DNA of 64,000 nucleotides from Eggerthella sinensis (GTDB taxonomy: Bacteria > Actinomycetota > Coriobacteriia > Coriobacteriales > Eggerthellaceae), in assembly GCF_003339815.1 (NCBI RefSeq), contig NZ_PPTT01000016.1:1-64000 (forward strand). The letters run 5' to 3'. The first letter of the stretch is position 1; each line of letters starts with the position of its first letter. A program made the position numbers and the translations under genes. Below the pieces are notes generated by a model. The model had not been told where the DNA came from, did not search any database, and saw nothing but the letters and a program-made list of their open reading frames with translations. Shown here piece after piece: positions 36,167 through 45,765 of this stretch.

Positions 36167-36193
36167 GAAATGGAAGACGTGCTGCGGGCGCAA
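36145..36193 (-). terminator. Inverted repeat downstream of holA
   Basis: TTGCGCCCGC (36145-36154) is perfectly complementary to GCGGGCGCAA (36184-36193), with a 29-nt spacer. It lies 24 bp past the holA stop on the minus strand and overlaps the last 22-bp repeat unit. The long loop makes an intrinsic terminator doubtful. Confidence 0.35.
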
Positions 36194-36216
36194 CAGGAAA
36201 AAGGGGCGAAGCGGCC

Positions 36217-37203
36217 CTACCTCTTCGCGGTCACTTCGAGCACCCAGTCGACGAAGGCGCTCTTCGGGTCGGTGCCGCTTTTCATGGCCCGCTCGGTGTC
36301 GCGGGCGGCTATCATCGCGTGGCGGAGCTCGGCGGCGGTGAAGCCGCGGGCCCAGGTTATGTGGTTCTTGACGCGCCAATCGGGCGCTTTGAGGGCGCCG
36401 GCCACGGCGCGGGGGTTGCCGCGATCGGCCATGGCGCGGGCGCAGATGAGCTCGCGCAGGCGCGTCGTGCACATGGCCAGAAGCGCATGGGGCGACACCG
36501 AGTCCATGCGACCGAGGTACAGCAGGCATTTGCGCACGTCGCGCGCCGAGAAGGCGTCGACGAACTCCCACGGCTTCACTTCGGCCGTGCGGCTCACCAT
36601 GCCCACGATCTCGTGCTCGTTCACGGCATCGGTGCCGCGATGCGCGAGCGCGATCTTCTTGAGCTCGTTGTTGAGGCGCACCGTGTCCTCGCCCACAAGA
36701 TCCACGAGCTTGACGGCCGCACCCTCCGTCAGCGTCACGCCGTGGTTCACGGCCATGGAACGCACCGTCTTGGGCAGCTCGTAGCGCTTGAGGGGCGTGC
36801 AGTCGATGACGGCCGTCTTGCCGTGGGCCGCGACGGCCTTGTACAGGCGCGTGTTCTTCGCCAGCTTCTCGGCGACGAGGGCGAGCACGGTGGTTTCGTT
36901 CGGCGCGCCCAGGTAGGCGACGAGCTCCTCGGCGTCGGCCTTCTTGAGCTTGTCGGCCGCGCGCACTTCCACGAGGCGCACGGGGCTTGCGAACGGCACC
37001 GTGTTGCAGGCCGTCACGATGTCGGCGCCCGCAGCCGTCTCGCCGCCGAACTCGTCGGAGTTGAACGACAGGTCGCCCATCGCGGACAGGCGCGCGCGAA
37101 GGCGCTTCATCACGGTATCGCGCTTGAGCGCGTCCTCGCCGACGACGAGGTACACGGGCAAGAGCGGTGCTTCTTGTTTCTTTTGAGTAGCCATGCCGTC
37201 CAT
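36217..37203 (-). CDS. holA: DNA polymerase III subunit delta
   Basis: The delta subunit opens the sliding clamp during clamp loading. The 328-residue product has the family's N-terminal PVYLVVGEDALKRD and the helical collar region near the end (VKNHITWARGFTAAELRHA). Sequence conservation is low in this family, but position between comEC and rpsT is strongly conserved in Gram-positives. The start may be 37203 or the in-frame ATG at 37194. Confidence 0.88.
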   Translation of the reverse strand: MDGMATQKKQEAPLLPVYLVVGEDALKRDTVMKRLRARLSAMGDLSFNSDEFGGETAAGADIVTACNTVPFASPVRLVEVRAADKLKKADAEELVAYLGAPNETTVLALVAEKLAKNTRLYKAVAAHGKTAVIDCTPLKRYELPKTVRSMAVNHGVTLTEGAAVKLVDLVGEDTVRLNNELKKIALAHRGTDAVNEHEIVGMVSRTAEVKPWEFVDAFSARDVRKCLLYLGRMDSVSPHALLAMCTTRLRELICARAMADRGNPRAVAGALKAPDWRVKNHITWARGFTAAELRHAMIAARDTERAMKSGTDPKSAFVDWVLEVTAKR

Positions 37204-37204
37204 T

Positions 37205-39541
37205 CTAGCGCAGGGTTTCCACCTCGATCCGATCGTCCGTCAATTTGCATGAAACATCTCCCTCTTCGTCGGTGCGGCAGATGCGCGCGCCCACGGCGTC
37301 GAGCCGCGCGAGCGTCTCCTTCGTAGGATGGCCGTAGCGGTTGCGCTCCCCCACGCTGACCAGCGCGATGCGCGGCGCGAGCACGGCGGCCTCCTCGTCG
37401 TCGAGCGCGTTTCTCGACCCATGATGGCCGACCTTGTAGATGTCCACCGCCCCGACGAGGCCCGCATCGACGAGGGCGCGCAGCTGTTCGTGCTCGGCAT
37501 CCCCCGTGAACAGCGCGCGCCAGTCGGACGCTCCGTCGCCGTCGACGTCGGCATCGGCCAGCAGGCACACGCTGTCGGCGTTGCCGCCCTCGTCGACGAA
37601 GCGCTCGGGCCACACCACCGCGAGGTCGAAGGCCCCCACGTGCAGCTCGTCGCCCTGCCGCACGCCGGCGACCCCCTCGTCGCCCACGAGCGCTCGCGCG
37701 TCCGCCACGAGGCTTGCGCACGAGCCGCATCCGCACGACAACGCGTCCTGCGCCACGAGCACGCGTCCCACGTCCACGACGCCGGCGAGCGAGGTCAGCG
37801 CGCCCTTGTGGTCGTCGTCGCCGTGCGTGATGAGGACGGCGTCGAGACGGTACACGCCGTGCCGGGCGAGCGCCTCGCGCAGCAGGCGTTCCTGGTTGCC
37901 CGTGTCGATGAGCACCGCCGCGCCGCGGCTGCGCACCACGAACGCGTCGCCCTGCCCCACGTCGAGCATGATGATCTCGTCGCCTGCCACCCGCGGCATG
38001 ACGACGAACGCCGCGACGGCCGCGCAGCACAACGAGGCCGCCAAGCCGAGCACGATGCGGAGCCGCGGGTGCGGCCAAGCGAGCCACAGCACAACGGCAC
38101 CCGCCGCCGAGACGCCGAGCGCGACCTCGAGCGGAAGGGCCATCGGAATGCTCGCGTTGGGAATCGTCGCAAGCGCCCGCACGAGCGCGGTGAGCGCCGT
38201 CGCCCCCGCCGACGCGCACCCGAGCAGCACGGGCGCGGCCGCGGGCGCGGCGAGCGCGCCGAGCACCGCGACGAGACCTCCGGCGCAGACGAGCGGGAAG
38301 AGCGGCGCTGCGGCGATGTTGGCAAGCGGCGCGACGAGCGGCAGCTGCGAGAACAGCGCCGCCGCAAGCGGCGTGGCCGCGATGTTCGAGGCGCACGTGA
38401 GCGAGAGCGCATCGCGCGCGAGGCGCGGCGCTCGCGGTACCATGCGGGCGATCCAGGCCGAGCACAGGCCGGCGAACAGCACGATGCCGAGCGTTGAAAG
38501 CGCGCTGAGCGCGAACGAGACGGACAGCGCGGTGTGCGGCGCGAGTGCGATGCAGGCGATCATGCACACGGCGAGCGCGCTGAGCGCCGCGGGACGCCGC
38601 CGCGCGGCGAACGAGCACATGCCCGCCCCCGCCATGACCGCCGCGCGCACGGCCGACGGCGGAGCGGCGGCCAACACGAGAAAGCACAGCAGCAGCCCGC
38701 CCTGCACGGCGAGCGCGATTCGGCGCGGGACGCGCAGGGCCCCCAGCAGCGCCGAAGCGCATCCCGCCACGATGGACAGGTGGGCTCCCGACACCGCCAC
38801 GAGGTGCGCGAGCCCCGTCACCTGGTAGGCGGCGTACGCGTCTCCCTCTTCGAGGGCGCCGCGCCAACCGCACACGAGGGCCGCGAGCACCGCCGGGCCG
38901 TCGCCCTGCCCCGTCTGCGCCAGCACCTCGATCGCACGGTTCCTCAAGGCGAGCAGGGCTCCCAGCGCGTCATCCCGCTCGACGCGCTCCACCGCGCGCG
39001 CCGACCCGCTCAGCGCCGCGCCCTGCCGCCAGCAGTACGATGCCGACGTGCCGGAGGGAACCGTGAGCGTCGCATCGGCCTCGAACACGTCGCCGTAGCG
39101 CGGAGGCTCCTCGTCGCCGTCGAAGTTCAGCCGCACCGTGGTCGAACCCGTCCCCGGCAGCTCGACGCGCGCGAAGCACGAGGCGCCGAACAAGCCGGTC
39201 GAGCCGTCTCCGATCGCCTCGAACCGCCACCGTCCCGCCATGCCGTCCCCCTCCTCCTGCGCGGCGTGCAGGGCCGCCGCGCAGCCGCCGGCACAAGCTA
39301 CGCCGAGCGCGGCCCCCAACGCGACGCACCACCACAGCGCGCCCGGCAGGCGCCACAGCCCCGCGGCGCACGCCGCGCCCGTCGCCGCGCCGAGCGTGCC
39401 CAGCACAAGGCATGCCGCGACGGACAGCCCCTCGGCGACCGCGAGCGTTGCTGCGCAGGCGGCCCACAGCGCGAGCGCGCAGCCCAGCACGGGCGGCAGC
39501 GACGGGCGCGGCGGCAGCGGGACGTCGCCTACCCGACGCAT
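37205..39541 (-). CDS. comEC: ComEC/Rec2 DNA uptake channel
   Basis: ComEC forms the membrane channel for single-stranded DNA entry. The 778-residue product has N-terminal membrane helices, an OB-like domain (about 100-190), the competence core (HLVAVSGAHLSIVAG) with multiple helices, and a C-terminal metallo-beta-lactamase-like domain (LDVGQGDAFVVR, ITHGDDDHKGA, KVGHHGSRNA). It overlaps the comEA end by 13 nt. With comEA it suggests at least ancestral capacity for DNA uptake; pilus genes are outside the window. Confidence 0.93.
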   Translation of the reverse strand: MRRVGDVPLPPRPSLPPVLGCALALWAACAATLAVAEGLSVAACLVLGTLGAATGAACAAGLWRLPGALWWCVALGAALGVACAGGCAAALHAAQEEGDGMAGRWRFEAIGDGSTGLFGASCFARVELPGTGSTTVRLNFDGDEEPPRYGDVFEADATLTVPSGTSASYCWRQGAALSGSARAVERVERDDALGALLALRNRAIEVLAQTGQGDGPAVLAALVCGWRGALEEGDAYAAYQVTGLAHLVAVSGAHLSIVAGCASALLGALRVPRRIALAVQGGLLLCFLVLAAAPPSAVRAAVMAGAGMCSFAARRRPAALSALAVCMIACIALAPHTALSVSFALSALSTLGIVLFAGLCSAWIARMVPRAPRLARDALSLTCASNIAATPLAAALFSQLPLVAPLANIAAAPLFPLVCAGGLVAVLGALAAPAAAPVLLGCASAGATALTALVRALATIPNASIPMALPLEVALGVSAAGAVVLWLAWPHPRLRIVLGLAASLCCAAVAAFVVMPRVAGDEIIMLDVGQGDAFVVRSRGAAVLIDTGNQERLLREALARHGVYRLDAVLITHGDDDHKGALTSLAGVVDVGRVLVAQDALSCGCGSCASLVADARALVGDEGVAGVRQGDELHVGAFDLAVVWPERFVDEGGNADSVCLLADADVDGDGASDWRALFTGDAEHEQLRALVDAGLVGAVDIYKVGHHGSRNALDDEEAAVLAPRIALVSVGERNRYGHPTKETLARLDAVGARICRTDEEGDVSCKLTDDRIEVETLR

Positions 39542-40215
39542 ACGAGGTCGGCCAAATCGGCGAACTTCTTGTCCCCGATGCCGGACACGCGCTTGAGATC
39601 CTCCACCGTGCCGAAGGGACCGTTCGCCTCGCGGTCGGCCACGATCTTCTCGGCCGTCGAAGGCCCCACGCCCGGCAGCGCATCGAGCTCGGCCGCCGTC
39701 GCTCTATTGAGGTTTACCTTGCCGCCCGCCGTCGTCGCACCTTCGAGCGTCGCGGTGCCGCTCTCGCCCGCTCCTCCCGACGCCGCCGCAGCGACCTCGT
39801 CCAACGTCGGCACGACGATCTGCTCGCCGTCGACGAGCACGCGCGCCAGGTTGAGCGCGTCGCGCGCGGCTCCCTCGGCGAACCCGCCCGCCGCATCCAC
39901 CGCATCCTGCACCCGCGCGCCTTCGTCCAGCTCGCGCACGCCCGGCTCCGCCACCGCGCCGCCCACGTGCACCGCGATGCGCACCGGCGCTGCTTCGGCC
40001 TCCCCTTCGTTTCCCCGAGCTTCGCCGCCCTGCGCCAGCACGCCGTCGTCACGCGAGACGGAGAACCCGTCGGACGCGGCCGCATGCACGAGCGCCGACC
40101 CTGCGCCGATGAGCACGAGCGCGGCGAGCGCCGTCACGCCCACGAGCACGGGGAGGCGCACGCCGCTCAGGTGCGCCTTCGCCCGCCACGATTCCGCCTG
40201 TTCCACGAACCCCAT
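39529..40215 (-). CDS. comEA: Competence protein ComEA (helix-hairpin-helix)
   Basis: ComEA is the membrane-anchored receptor for double-stranded DNA. The 228-residue product has one membrane helix (about 22-46), an SLBB domain (AVHVGGAVAEPGV, about 81-140) and a C-terminal (HhH)2 domain (VNLNRATAAELDALPGVG). The ATG at 40215 has GAGGAGGGC upstream. It overlaps comEC by 13 nt. Confidence 0.92.
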   Translation of the reverse strand: MGFVEQAESWRAKAHLSGVRLPVLVGVTALAALVLIGAGSALVHAAASDGFSVSRDDGVLAQGGEARGNEGEAEAAPVRIAVHVGGAVAEPGVRELDEGARVQDAVDAAGGFAEGAARDALNLARVLVDGEQIVVPTLDEVAAAASGGAGESGTATLEGATTAGGKVNLNRATAAELDALPGVGPSTAEKIVADREANGPFGTVEDLKRVSGIGDKKFADLADLVCVG

Positions 40216-40260
40216 GCCGCCCTCCTCGCGTTGCCTGCCCCTCCAGCATAGCAACCGCAT

Positions 40261-40447
40261 CCAGCACATCGATGGCGTGCGTCCAGCGAAACGATCCCGT
40301 GGGTCTTGCGCCTTTCCGACGCGCATCGAACGTTCATCTCGCGCGCGACGTGCGACGATCCAGCGCGTTTCCAGCACGCTCCACCCCCGAATCCAACGCG
40401 AATCCAGCGCGCGCCGAGCGTCCCGCCCAAGCGCGCACCGCGCCCCA
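40261..40447. repeat. Array of degenerate 11-bp units (array B)
   Basis: From 40261 the sequence reads as consecutive 11-mers. Units such as CCAGCGCGTTT (40360), CCAGCACGCTC (40371), CCAACGCGAAT (40393) and CCAGCGCGCGC (40404) lie at exact multiples of 11 from the first. A CG occupies positions 5-6 in 12 of the 15 units from 40261 to 40425. The unit ATGGCGTGCGT (40272) is identical to one in the recA-cinA array. The array occupies most of the 328-bp gap between comEA and thiI and shows no coding potential. Confidence 0.75.
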
Positions 40448-40466
40448 GCGCCCCGCCCCGAAGCTC

Positions 40467-40493
40467 AAAAAAACGGCGCCCTCTCGGACGCCG
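40467..40493 (-). terminator. Intrinsic terminator of thiI
   Basis: On the minus strand CGGCGTCC-GAGA-GGGCGCCG (one G-U pair) is followed by seven T residues. It lies 51 bp past the thiI stop and is one of the clearest Rho-independent terminators in the window. Confidence 0.93.
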
Positions 40494-40543
40494 CTTCGCA
40501 TGAGCCAGCTTGATCGCGCGCGGCGGGCCGCGCCAACCGCCCG

Positions 40544-41761
40544 CTAGGCGGTGCGCTTCTTCTTCGGCTTGTACGCCGGGCACGCGTAGTCGCGGATCTC
40601 GGCGGAGTCGGCGATCTCGGTCACCCACCGTTCGATGGGCAGAGCCGCCTCGGCTTCCAGCACCATCGGCAGCTTCGCGTGCGTCTCGGGGCTGCGCGGC
40701 ATGAACAGCGTGCAGCAGTCGGGCGCATCCTGCGACGAGATCTCGAACGAGCCCAAACGCTCGGCGTCCGCGATGATCTCCAGCTTGTCGGTGCCGATGA
40801 GCGGGCGGAAGATGGGCATGTCCACCGCCGCGTCGGTGCAGCGGATGTTGTCGAGCGTCTGCGAGGCCACCTGCCCCAGGCTCTCGCCCGTGACGAGCGC
40901 GCCGGCGCGCTCGCGGCGACCCAGCTCCTCGGCCACCTTGAACATGAGACGGCGGTACATGATGACGCGCAGCTCGGGCGGCACGATCAGCGCGATCTCG
41001 CGCTGGTAGTCGCCGAACGGCACCGTGTACACGCGCCCGATGCAGCCCGTGCGCTCGAGCACGCGCGCGATGTCGTCCACGAGATACTCGCTCGCGTCCG
41101 AGGTTTGCGGCCGGCCGGAGAAGTGCACGCCGATGCACACCGCGCCGCGCCGCGCGAGCTTCCACGTGGCAACCGGGGAGTCGATGCCCGACGACAGCAG
41201 GCTCATGACGACGCCTGAGCTGCCCACCGGCAGCCCGCCCACGCCCGGCAGCGAGCGCGCGTACACGTACGACGCGTTCTGCACCACTTCGACGCCCACC
41301 GTGAGGTCGGGCTTCTTCATCTTCACGGTTTTGTCGGGGTAGGCCGCGCACAGCGCCGAGCCGATGATCTGGTTCATGTCCATCGAGCCCGTGGCGAAGT
41401 CGGTGTGGTTGCGGCGCGCCGCCACCTTGAACGAGTCGAAGTCGCCCGCCTCGGCCATGGCGGCGACGGCCGCCTCCGTCATGACGTCGAGGTCGCGCTC
41501 GCATTTGAAGCCGCACGACACGCGCGCCACGCCCGGCACCTTGCCGATGAGGTCGGCCGCCTCCTTCGCCGTCTCCCATGCGGTGCCCTCGCGCAAAAAC
41601 ACGCACAGGCGGCCTGCGATGCGGTGGATCGTCACCACCGGATAGGGCTTGAGCAGCGCTTCGAGGTTCTTGAGCAGCCTCATCTCGAACGTCGAGCGAT
41701 TGTGGCCCTTGAGCCCGATCTCGTGGTAATGGACGAGGCAGATGCGTTGGAATTCAGTCAT
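40544..41761 (-). CDS. thiI: tRNA 4-thiouridine synthase ThiI
   Basis: ThiI adenylates tRNA U8 and transfers sulfur to it, and in some bacteria supplies sulfur for thiamine. The 405-residue product has a ferredoxin-like N-terminus, a THUMP domain (about 60-165) and the PP-loop SSGIDSPVATW. It lacks the C-terminal rhodanese domain of E. coli ThiI, as in Bacillus, where a dedicated cysteine desulfurase is used instead. It appears to be monocistronic, with a strong terminator. Confidence 0.95.
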   Translation of the reverse strand: MTEFQRICLVHYHEIGLKGHNRSTFEMRLLKNLEALLKPYPVVTIHRIAGRLCVFLREGTAWETAKEAADLIGKVPGVARVSCGFKCERDLDVMTEAAVAAMAEAGDFDSFKVAARRNHTDFATGSMDMNQIIGSALCAAYPDKTVKMKKPDLTVGVEVVQNASYVYARSLPGVGGLPVGSSGVVMSLLSSGIDSPVATWKLARRGAVCIGVHFSGRPQTSDASEYLVDDIARVLERTGCIGRVYTVPFGDYQREIALIVPPELRVIMYRRLMFKVAEELGRRERAGALVTGESLGQVASQTLDNIRCTDAAVDMPIFRPLIGTDKLEIIADAERLGSFEISSQDAPDCCTLFMPRSPETHAKLPMVLEAEAALPIERWVTEIADSAEIRDYACPAYKPKKKRTA

Positions 41762-41791
41762 GATGGCCTAACGTGAAGAGGGACGAACAGC

Positions 41792-41827
41792 AAAAGCCGC
41801 GCCGGGACGAATCCGTGCGCGGCTTTT
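41792..41827 (-). terminator. Terminator after rpoZ
   Basis: AAAAGCCGCGC (41792-41802) is perfectly complementary to GCGCGGCTTTT (41817-41827), 14-nt loop. On the minus strand the stem ends in TTTT. It lies 38 bp past rpoZ and could act in both directions. Confidence 0.85.
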
Positions 41828-41865
41828 CATTGTCTACCGGGTTCACCGTGCGAGAACGGCGACCT

Positions 41866-42126
41866 TTAGTGGTTCTTGACGTCGATGGACGTCGGGTCGA
41901 ACGACACTTCGCCGCGCGCGACTTCGTTGAAGGCGAGCGACAGCGGCTTCTTGTCGGCGGCGCGGGCGATTTCCACGGCCGTCTGCAGCTGGATGGCGCG
42001 ATCGCGCTGGCCGCGCATCATGTCGTTGATGTCGTGGGCGCGCTTCGAAGCGAGTGCGCACAGCAGGAAACGATCGTTGTCGGTCTCGTTCAGCAGGACG
42101 TCGATCTTCGGTTCGATAATGCTCAT
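41866..42126 (-). CDS. rpoZ: RNA polymerase subunit omega
   Basis: Omega assists folding of the beta' subunit. The 86-residue product has the family motif LLCALASKRAHDIND and a following helix (LQTAVEIARAADKKPLSLAF). It starts 7 nt after gmk, the widely conserved gmk-rpoZ pair. Confidence 0.93.
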   Translation of the reverse strand: MSIIEPKIDVLLNETDNDRFLLCALASKRAHDINDMMRGQRDRAIQLQTAVEIARAADKKPLSLAFNEVARGEVSFDPTSIDVKNH

Positions 42127-42133
42127 ATGCGTG

Positions 42134-42706
42134 TTAACCTCGTATTTTCTCGGCTTGTTCGTTCACGTAGCCCACCAATGCTTCGGCGGCTTCGTCCAAA
42201 TCGTCGTTTACCAGCCGTATATCATACTCCATTTTGCGGGAAAGCTCCACCCGCGCTGTTTCCATGCGCGTAGCGATGGCCTCGTCGGACTCGGTGCCGC
42301 GGCCGCGCAGGCGCGCTTCGAGCACGTCGAGCGAGGGCGGTTCGATGAACACGAGGTGCGCCGCGGGGAACTTGCTGCGAACCTGGAACCCTCCCTGCAC
42401 GTCGATCTCGAGGATGACCTGGTCGCCGCGGGCGATGTGCTCCTCGACGAGCGCGCGGGGCGTGCCGTAGCAGTTTCCCCCGTACGTCGCCCATTCCAAC
42501 AGGCCGTCGCTGTCGACGAGCTGCTGGAACTCCTCCGAAGAGGCGAAGCGGTAGTGGACGCCGTCCACCTCGCCCTCGCGCGGCGCGCGCGTGGTCACCG
42601 ACATGGATACCCAGGCGTCGGGCACCTCATGCACAAGTCGGGCCACCAGCGTGCCTTTGCCGGCACCCGATGGCCCTGAAATGACGAACAGATTGCCGTG
42701 GCGCAT
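42134..42706 (-). CDS. gmk: Guanylate kinase
   Basis: Guanylate kinase phosphorylates GMP to GDP. The 190-residue product has the P-loop SGPSGAGKGTL (10-20) and the GMP-binding segment TTRAPREGEVDGVHY. Length is normal. It follows mihF by 8 nt. Confidence 0.97.
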   Translation of the reverse strand: MRHGNLFVISGPSGAGKGTLVARLVHEVPDAWVSMSVTTRAPREGEVDGVHYRFASSEEFQQLVDSDGLLEWATYGGNCYGTPRALVEEHIARGDQVILEIDVQGGFQVRSKFPAAHLVFIEPPSLDVLEARLRGRGTESDEAIATRMETARVELSRKMEYDIRLVNDDLDEAAEALVGYVNEQAEKIRG

Positions 42707-42714
42707 GGATGCGA

Positions 42715-43023
42715 TTAGCCCAAGCGCTCCAGCAGAGCGGTCTGCTGACGCTCGCCCAGACCGCGCAGGCGGCGGCTCTCGGCGATCTGGAGTTCCTTCA
42801 TGATCTTCTCAGCCTTGGCCTTGCCATAGCCGGGAAGCGTCTCGATGAGGGTGGACACCTTCATGCGGCCCACAACCGGATCGTTCTTCATTTCGAGAAC
42901 CTTCTCAAGCGTGAGCTTGCCGGACTTCAGTTCGTCGCGAACCTCGGCGCGCTTGATGCGAGCCGCCTTCGCCTTCTCCAAAGCGGCCTGGCGCTCTTCA
43001 GGGCTGAGTTGAGGAATAGCCAT
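42715..43023 (-). CDS. mihF: Integration host factor, actinobacterial type (mIHF)
   Basis: The 102-residue product matches the single-chain actinobacterial IHF, a nucleoid protein that bends DNA through a helix-two-turn-helix (LPGYGKAKAEKIMKELQI). It is unrelated to the proteobacterial IhfAB. GGAGAG precedes the ATG. The mihF-gmk-rpoZ order is known from Mycobacterium and supports an actinobacterial host. It has its own promoter at 43134-43162. Confidence 0.92.
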   Translation of the reverse strand: MAIPQLSPEERQAALEKAKAARIKRAEVRDELKSGKLTLEKVLEMKNDPVVGRMKVSTLIETLPGYGKAKAEKIMKELQIAESRRLRGLGERQQTALLERLG

Positions 43024-43133
43024 CGTGTTTCTCTCCTTCTGTTCCAAAAGCGATGTCGTGATACTATCACGCATTCGCCCACTTCACCTTGTCTTTTACC
43101 ACAAATTGCAAAAATTTCAGCGCGCGGTCACAC

Positions 43134-43162
43134 ATTCTAGAAGCTGTTGGCACCTTTGTCGA
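43134..43162 (-). promoter_or_regulatory. Promoter for mihF-gmk-rpoZ
   Basis: On the minus strand TCGACA (43157-43162), 17 bp, TAGAAT (43134-43139). It lies in the 198-bp gap after pyrF and would give a leader of about 105 nt. Confidence 0.6.
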
Positions 43163-43221
43163 TGTTTCGTCGCCTAATCGTCATTTTACCAGGTTGGGCG
43201 CATAGCGTCGACGCAGGGGCG

Positions 43222-43947
43222 CTATAGCTCGGCGATGATGGCCGCAAACGCCGCCGCCGGATCGGCCGCCTGCGTGATGGGACGTCCGATGACGATGTGC
43301 GAGGCGCCGTTCTCGAACGCCTGCGCCGGCGTGGCGACGCGGCTCTGATCGCCCTTGTCGCTGCCGGCGGGACGCACGCCCGGCGTGACGATGTAGGCGT
43401 CGGGCCCGAGGATCTCGCGCAGGCGCGCGGCTTCCTGCGGCGAGGCCACCACGCCCGAGATGCCGGCGCGTTTCGCCTGCTCGGCCAGCACGACCACCTG
43501 GTCGGCCATGGCGCGGCTCACGCCCGTCTCGGCAAGCGCCGCGTCGTTCATGCTGGTGAGCACCGTGATGCCGAGCGTCGCCGGCGCGGGATGGCCGTAC
43601 TCGGCCGCCGCCCGTTCGGCGCCCTTCTGCGCTGCCGCCATCATGTCGACGCCGCCCACGGTGTGCATGGTCAGCATGTCGGCCCCGCTCCCGGCGGCGG
43701 CGTACGCGGCGCCCTCCACCTGATGCGGGATGTCGTGGAACTTGAGGTCGAGGAACACCTTGAAGCCGCGCTCCTTGAGGGCGTACACGATGGCCGGGCC
43801 GTTCGCGTAGAACAGCGTCATGCCCACCTTCATCCACGTCGCCTTGCCCTGCAGCTGGTCCGCGAGGTCGAAGGCCTCCTCGATGCCGCAATCGAGCGCC
43901 ACGATCACGCGGTCGCGCGCGGGCACCTCTTCGAACGAACTCACCAT
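43222..43947 (-). CDS. pyrF: Orotidine-5'-phosphate decarboxylase
   Basis: PyrF converts OMP to UMP, the last step of pyrimidine synthesis. The 241-residue product has the catalytic D-x-K-x2-D array in [10 protein letters not shown] and the phosphate motif [13 protein letters not shown]. The ATG at 43947 overlaps the pyrD stop by 7 nt; GTG at 43944 would give a 4-nt overlap. Confidence 0.96.
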   Translation of the reverse strand: MVSSFEEVPARDRVIVALDCGIEEAFDLADQLQGKATWMKVGMTLFYANGPAIVYALKERGFKVFLDLKFHDIPHQVEGAAYAAAGSGADMLTMHTVGGVDMMAAAQKGAERAAAEYGHPAPATLGITVLTSMNDAALAETGVSRAMADQVVVLAEQAKRAGISGVVASPQEAARLREILGPDAYIVTPGVRPAGSDKGDQSRVATPAQAFENGASHIVIGRPITQAADPAAAFAAIIAEL

Positions 43948-44894
43948 TCCAACGCTCCTATCAGATCCTGCACGTCGTCGATGCCGTGCCTTTCGCAATA
44001 CTGCGCTATTCCGTCGATGATTTCAACCGTGGCGTGCGGATTCACGAAATTCGCGGTGCCGACGGCCACCGCTGTGGCTCCGGCCAGCATGAACTCGACG
44101 GCGTCGACCGCATTCGAGATGCCGCCCATGCCGAGCAGCGGCACGTCCACCGCCTTGTGGCACTCCCACACCATGCGCAGCGCCACCGGCTTCACGGCCG
44201 GGCCCGACAGGCCGCCCACGCCGCGCGCGAGCTGCGGACGGCGACGCTCCGCGTCGATGGCCATGCCCATCAGCGTGTTGATGAGCGACAGCGCGTCGGC
44301 GCCGGCGGACACCGCGGCGCGGGCGATCTCGGTGACGTCGGTGACGTTCGGCGTGAGCTTCACGATGAGCGGGCGCTTCGTGGCGGCGCGGCAGCGGGAC
44401 ACGACGGCCTCGACGCTATCGGTGCACGTGCCGATGGTCATGCCGCCCGCGTCCACGTTCGGGCACGAGATGTTCACTTCGTAGGCGTCCACCGGCGCGT
44501 CCTCGAGCGCTTCGATGACCTGCACGTACTCGTCGAAGCTGTGGCCCGACACGTTCACGATGACCGTCGCGTCGCGCTCCTGCAGCCACGGCAGGTCGAC
44601 CTGTTTAAGGTGCGCGACGCCGGGGTTCTGCAGGCCGATGGAGTTGAGCATGCCCGAGGGCGTCTCGGCGATGCGGGGGCTCGCGTTGCCCTCCCAGCCG
44701 TGCAAAGACACCCCCTTCGTGGTGACCGCGCCCAGGCTTTCCACGTCCACGAAGTCGCCGTACTCGCGCCCGGCGGCGAACGTGCCCGACGCCACCGTCA
44801 CGGGGTTCTTCATGGCGAGGCCGCCCAGGTTGACGGCGAGCGCCACGTTCGTCGGCGCCGTCGTGAGCGGCAGCGCGTTCTCGATTCCAGCCAT
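43941..44894 (-). CDS. pyrD: Dihydroorotate dehydrogenase, class 1B catalytic subunit
   Basis: This FMN subunit oxidises dihydroorotate to orotate and passes electrons to PyrK and NAD+. The 317-residue product has the class 1 catalytic cysteine in [10 protein letters not shown] and a GTANFVNP tail motif. The start overlaps the pyrK stop (TAATG). Class 1B agrees with the presence of pyrK and with anaerobic metabolism. Confidence 0.96.
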   Translation of the reverse strand: MAGIENALPLTTAPTNVALAVNLGGLAMKNPVTVASGTFAAGREYGDFVDVESLGAVTTKGVSLHGWEGNASPRIAETPSGMLNSIGLQNPGVAHLKQVDLPWLQERDATVIVNVSGHSFDEYVQVIEALEDAPVDAYEVNISCPNVDAGGMTIGTCTDSVEAVVSRCRAATKRPLIVKLTPNVTDVTEIARAAVSAGADALSLINTLMGMAIDAERRRPQLARGVGGLSGPAVKPVALRMVWECHKAVDVPLLGMGGISNAVDAVEFMLAGATAVAVGTANFVNPHATVEIIDGIAQYCERHGIDDVQDLIGALEW

Positions 44895-45697
44895 TACCAC
44901 ACCACCTTCGCCGCATCGAACACGGGGCCGTCGACGCAGGCCCGCAGTTTGCCGTCCACCGTGTCCACCACGCACGACAGGCAGGCGCCCACGCCGCACG
45001 CCATGCGCTTCTCCATGGACACCTCGCAGGGCACGCCCGCGTCCGCCGCCATGCGCGCCACGATCTTCATGAGGGGCTCGGGGCCGCATACGGCCAGGTA
45101 GTCGTACGGCTCCCCCGCGTCCGCCGCCTCGGCGAGCGCCTCTTCGACAAGCGTCGTGCAGAAGCCCTCGCGGCCGAAGCTGCCGTCGTCGGTCGCGCAG
45201 CGCGGCGGCGCGGCCAGCAGCGCCTCGTAGCGCGCGCGGCACGTGAGGGCGGCCTCGGTTTGCGCGCCCAGCACCACGTCGGTGCGCACGCCGGCCGCGA
45301 CGAGCGACTCGGTCAGCATGAACAGCGGCGCCGCGCCCACGCCGCCGCCCACGAGCAGCGCGCGGCGGGCGCCCGCCGGATGCCAGGTGTTCCCCACCGG
45401 CCCGATGAGCTCGGCCTCGCCGGCAAACGGGCCGTCGGCCTCGAGGCCCGTCATGTGCGCGCTGCCGAAGCCCACCGCCTGATACAGGATCTCGAGCGTG
45501 CCCGCGGCGGCGTCGCGCGCGTACACCGAGAACGGGCGGCGCAGGATGTGCGCCTCCATGCCCGGCACCTTCATATGCACGAACTGCCCCGGCTCGATGG
45601 ACACCGCGATGTCGGGCGCCTCGAGCGTCATGAGGTAGAGGTTCGGGCCAACCTTCGCGTTGCCGAGGATGCGCGCCCGTTCGTTGACATGCGCCAC
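44894..45697 (-). CDS. pyrK: Dihydroorotate dehydrogenase electron-transfer subunit PyrK
   Basis: PyrK carries FAD and a [2Fe-2S] cluster linking PyrD to NAD+. The 267-residue product has the FAD motif RRPFSVY, the NAD site [10 protein letters not shown] and the cluster cysteines in CGVGACLSC plus a fourth in [10 protein letters not shown]. The GTG at 45697 is chosen for the GGGAAGG ribosome site 7 nt upstream. In Bacillus it directly follows carB; here it has its own promoter because about 11 kb intervenes. Confidence 0.95.
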   Translation of the reverse strand: MAHVNERARILGNAKVGPNLYLMTLEAPDIAVSIEPGQFVHMKVPGMEAHILRRPFSVYARDAAAGTLEILYQAVGFGSAHMTGLEADGPFAGEAELIGPVGNTWHPAGARRALLVGGGVGAAPLFMLTESLVAAGVRTDVVLGAQTEAALTCRARYEALLAAPPRCATDDGSFGREGFCTTLVEEALAEAADAGEPYDYLAVCGPEPLMKIVARMAADAGVPCEVSMEKRMACGVGACLSCVVDTVDGKLRACVDGPVFDAAKVVW

Positions 45698-45721
45698 GTA
45701 CGTACCTTCCCTCTCGTCGAA

Positions 45722-45744
45722 GCCGCCGCGTCGTCGGCGGCGGC
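45722..45744. promoter_or_regulatory. 8-bp stem-loop in the pyrK leader
   Basis: GCCGCCGC (45722-45729) pairs with GCGGCGGC (45737-45744) over a 7-nt loop, about 25 nt before the pyrK start and just ahead of the ribosome site. No T-run follows, so it is not an intrinsic terminator; translational control or mRNA stability is possible. Confidence 0.4.
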
Positions 45745-45765
45745 ATGCGTGTCTCTTCGGCGCTG

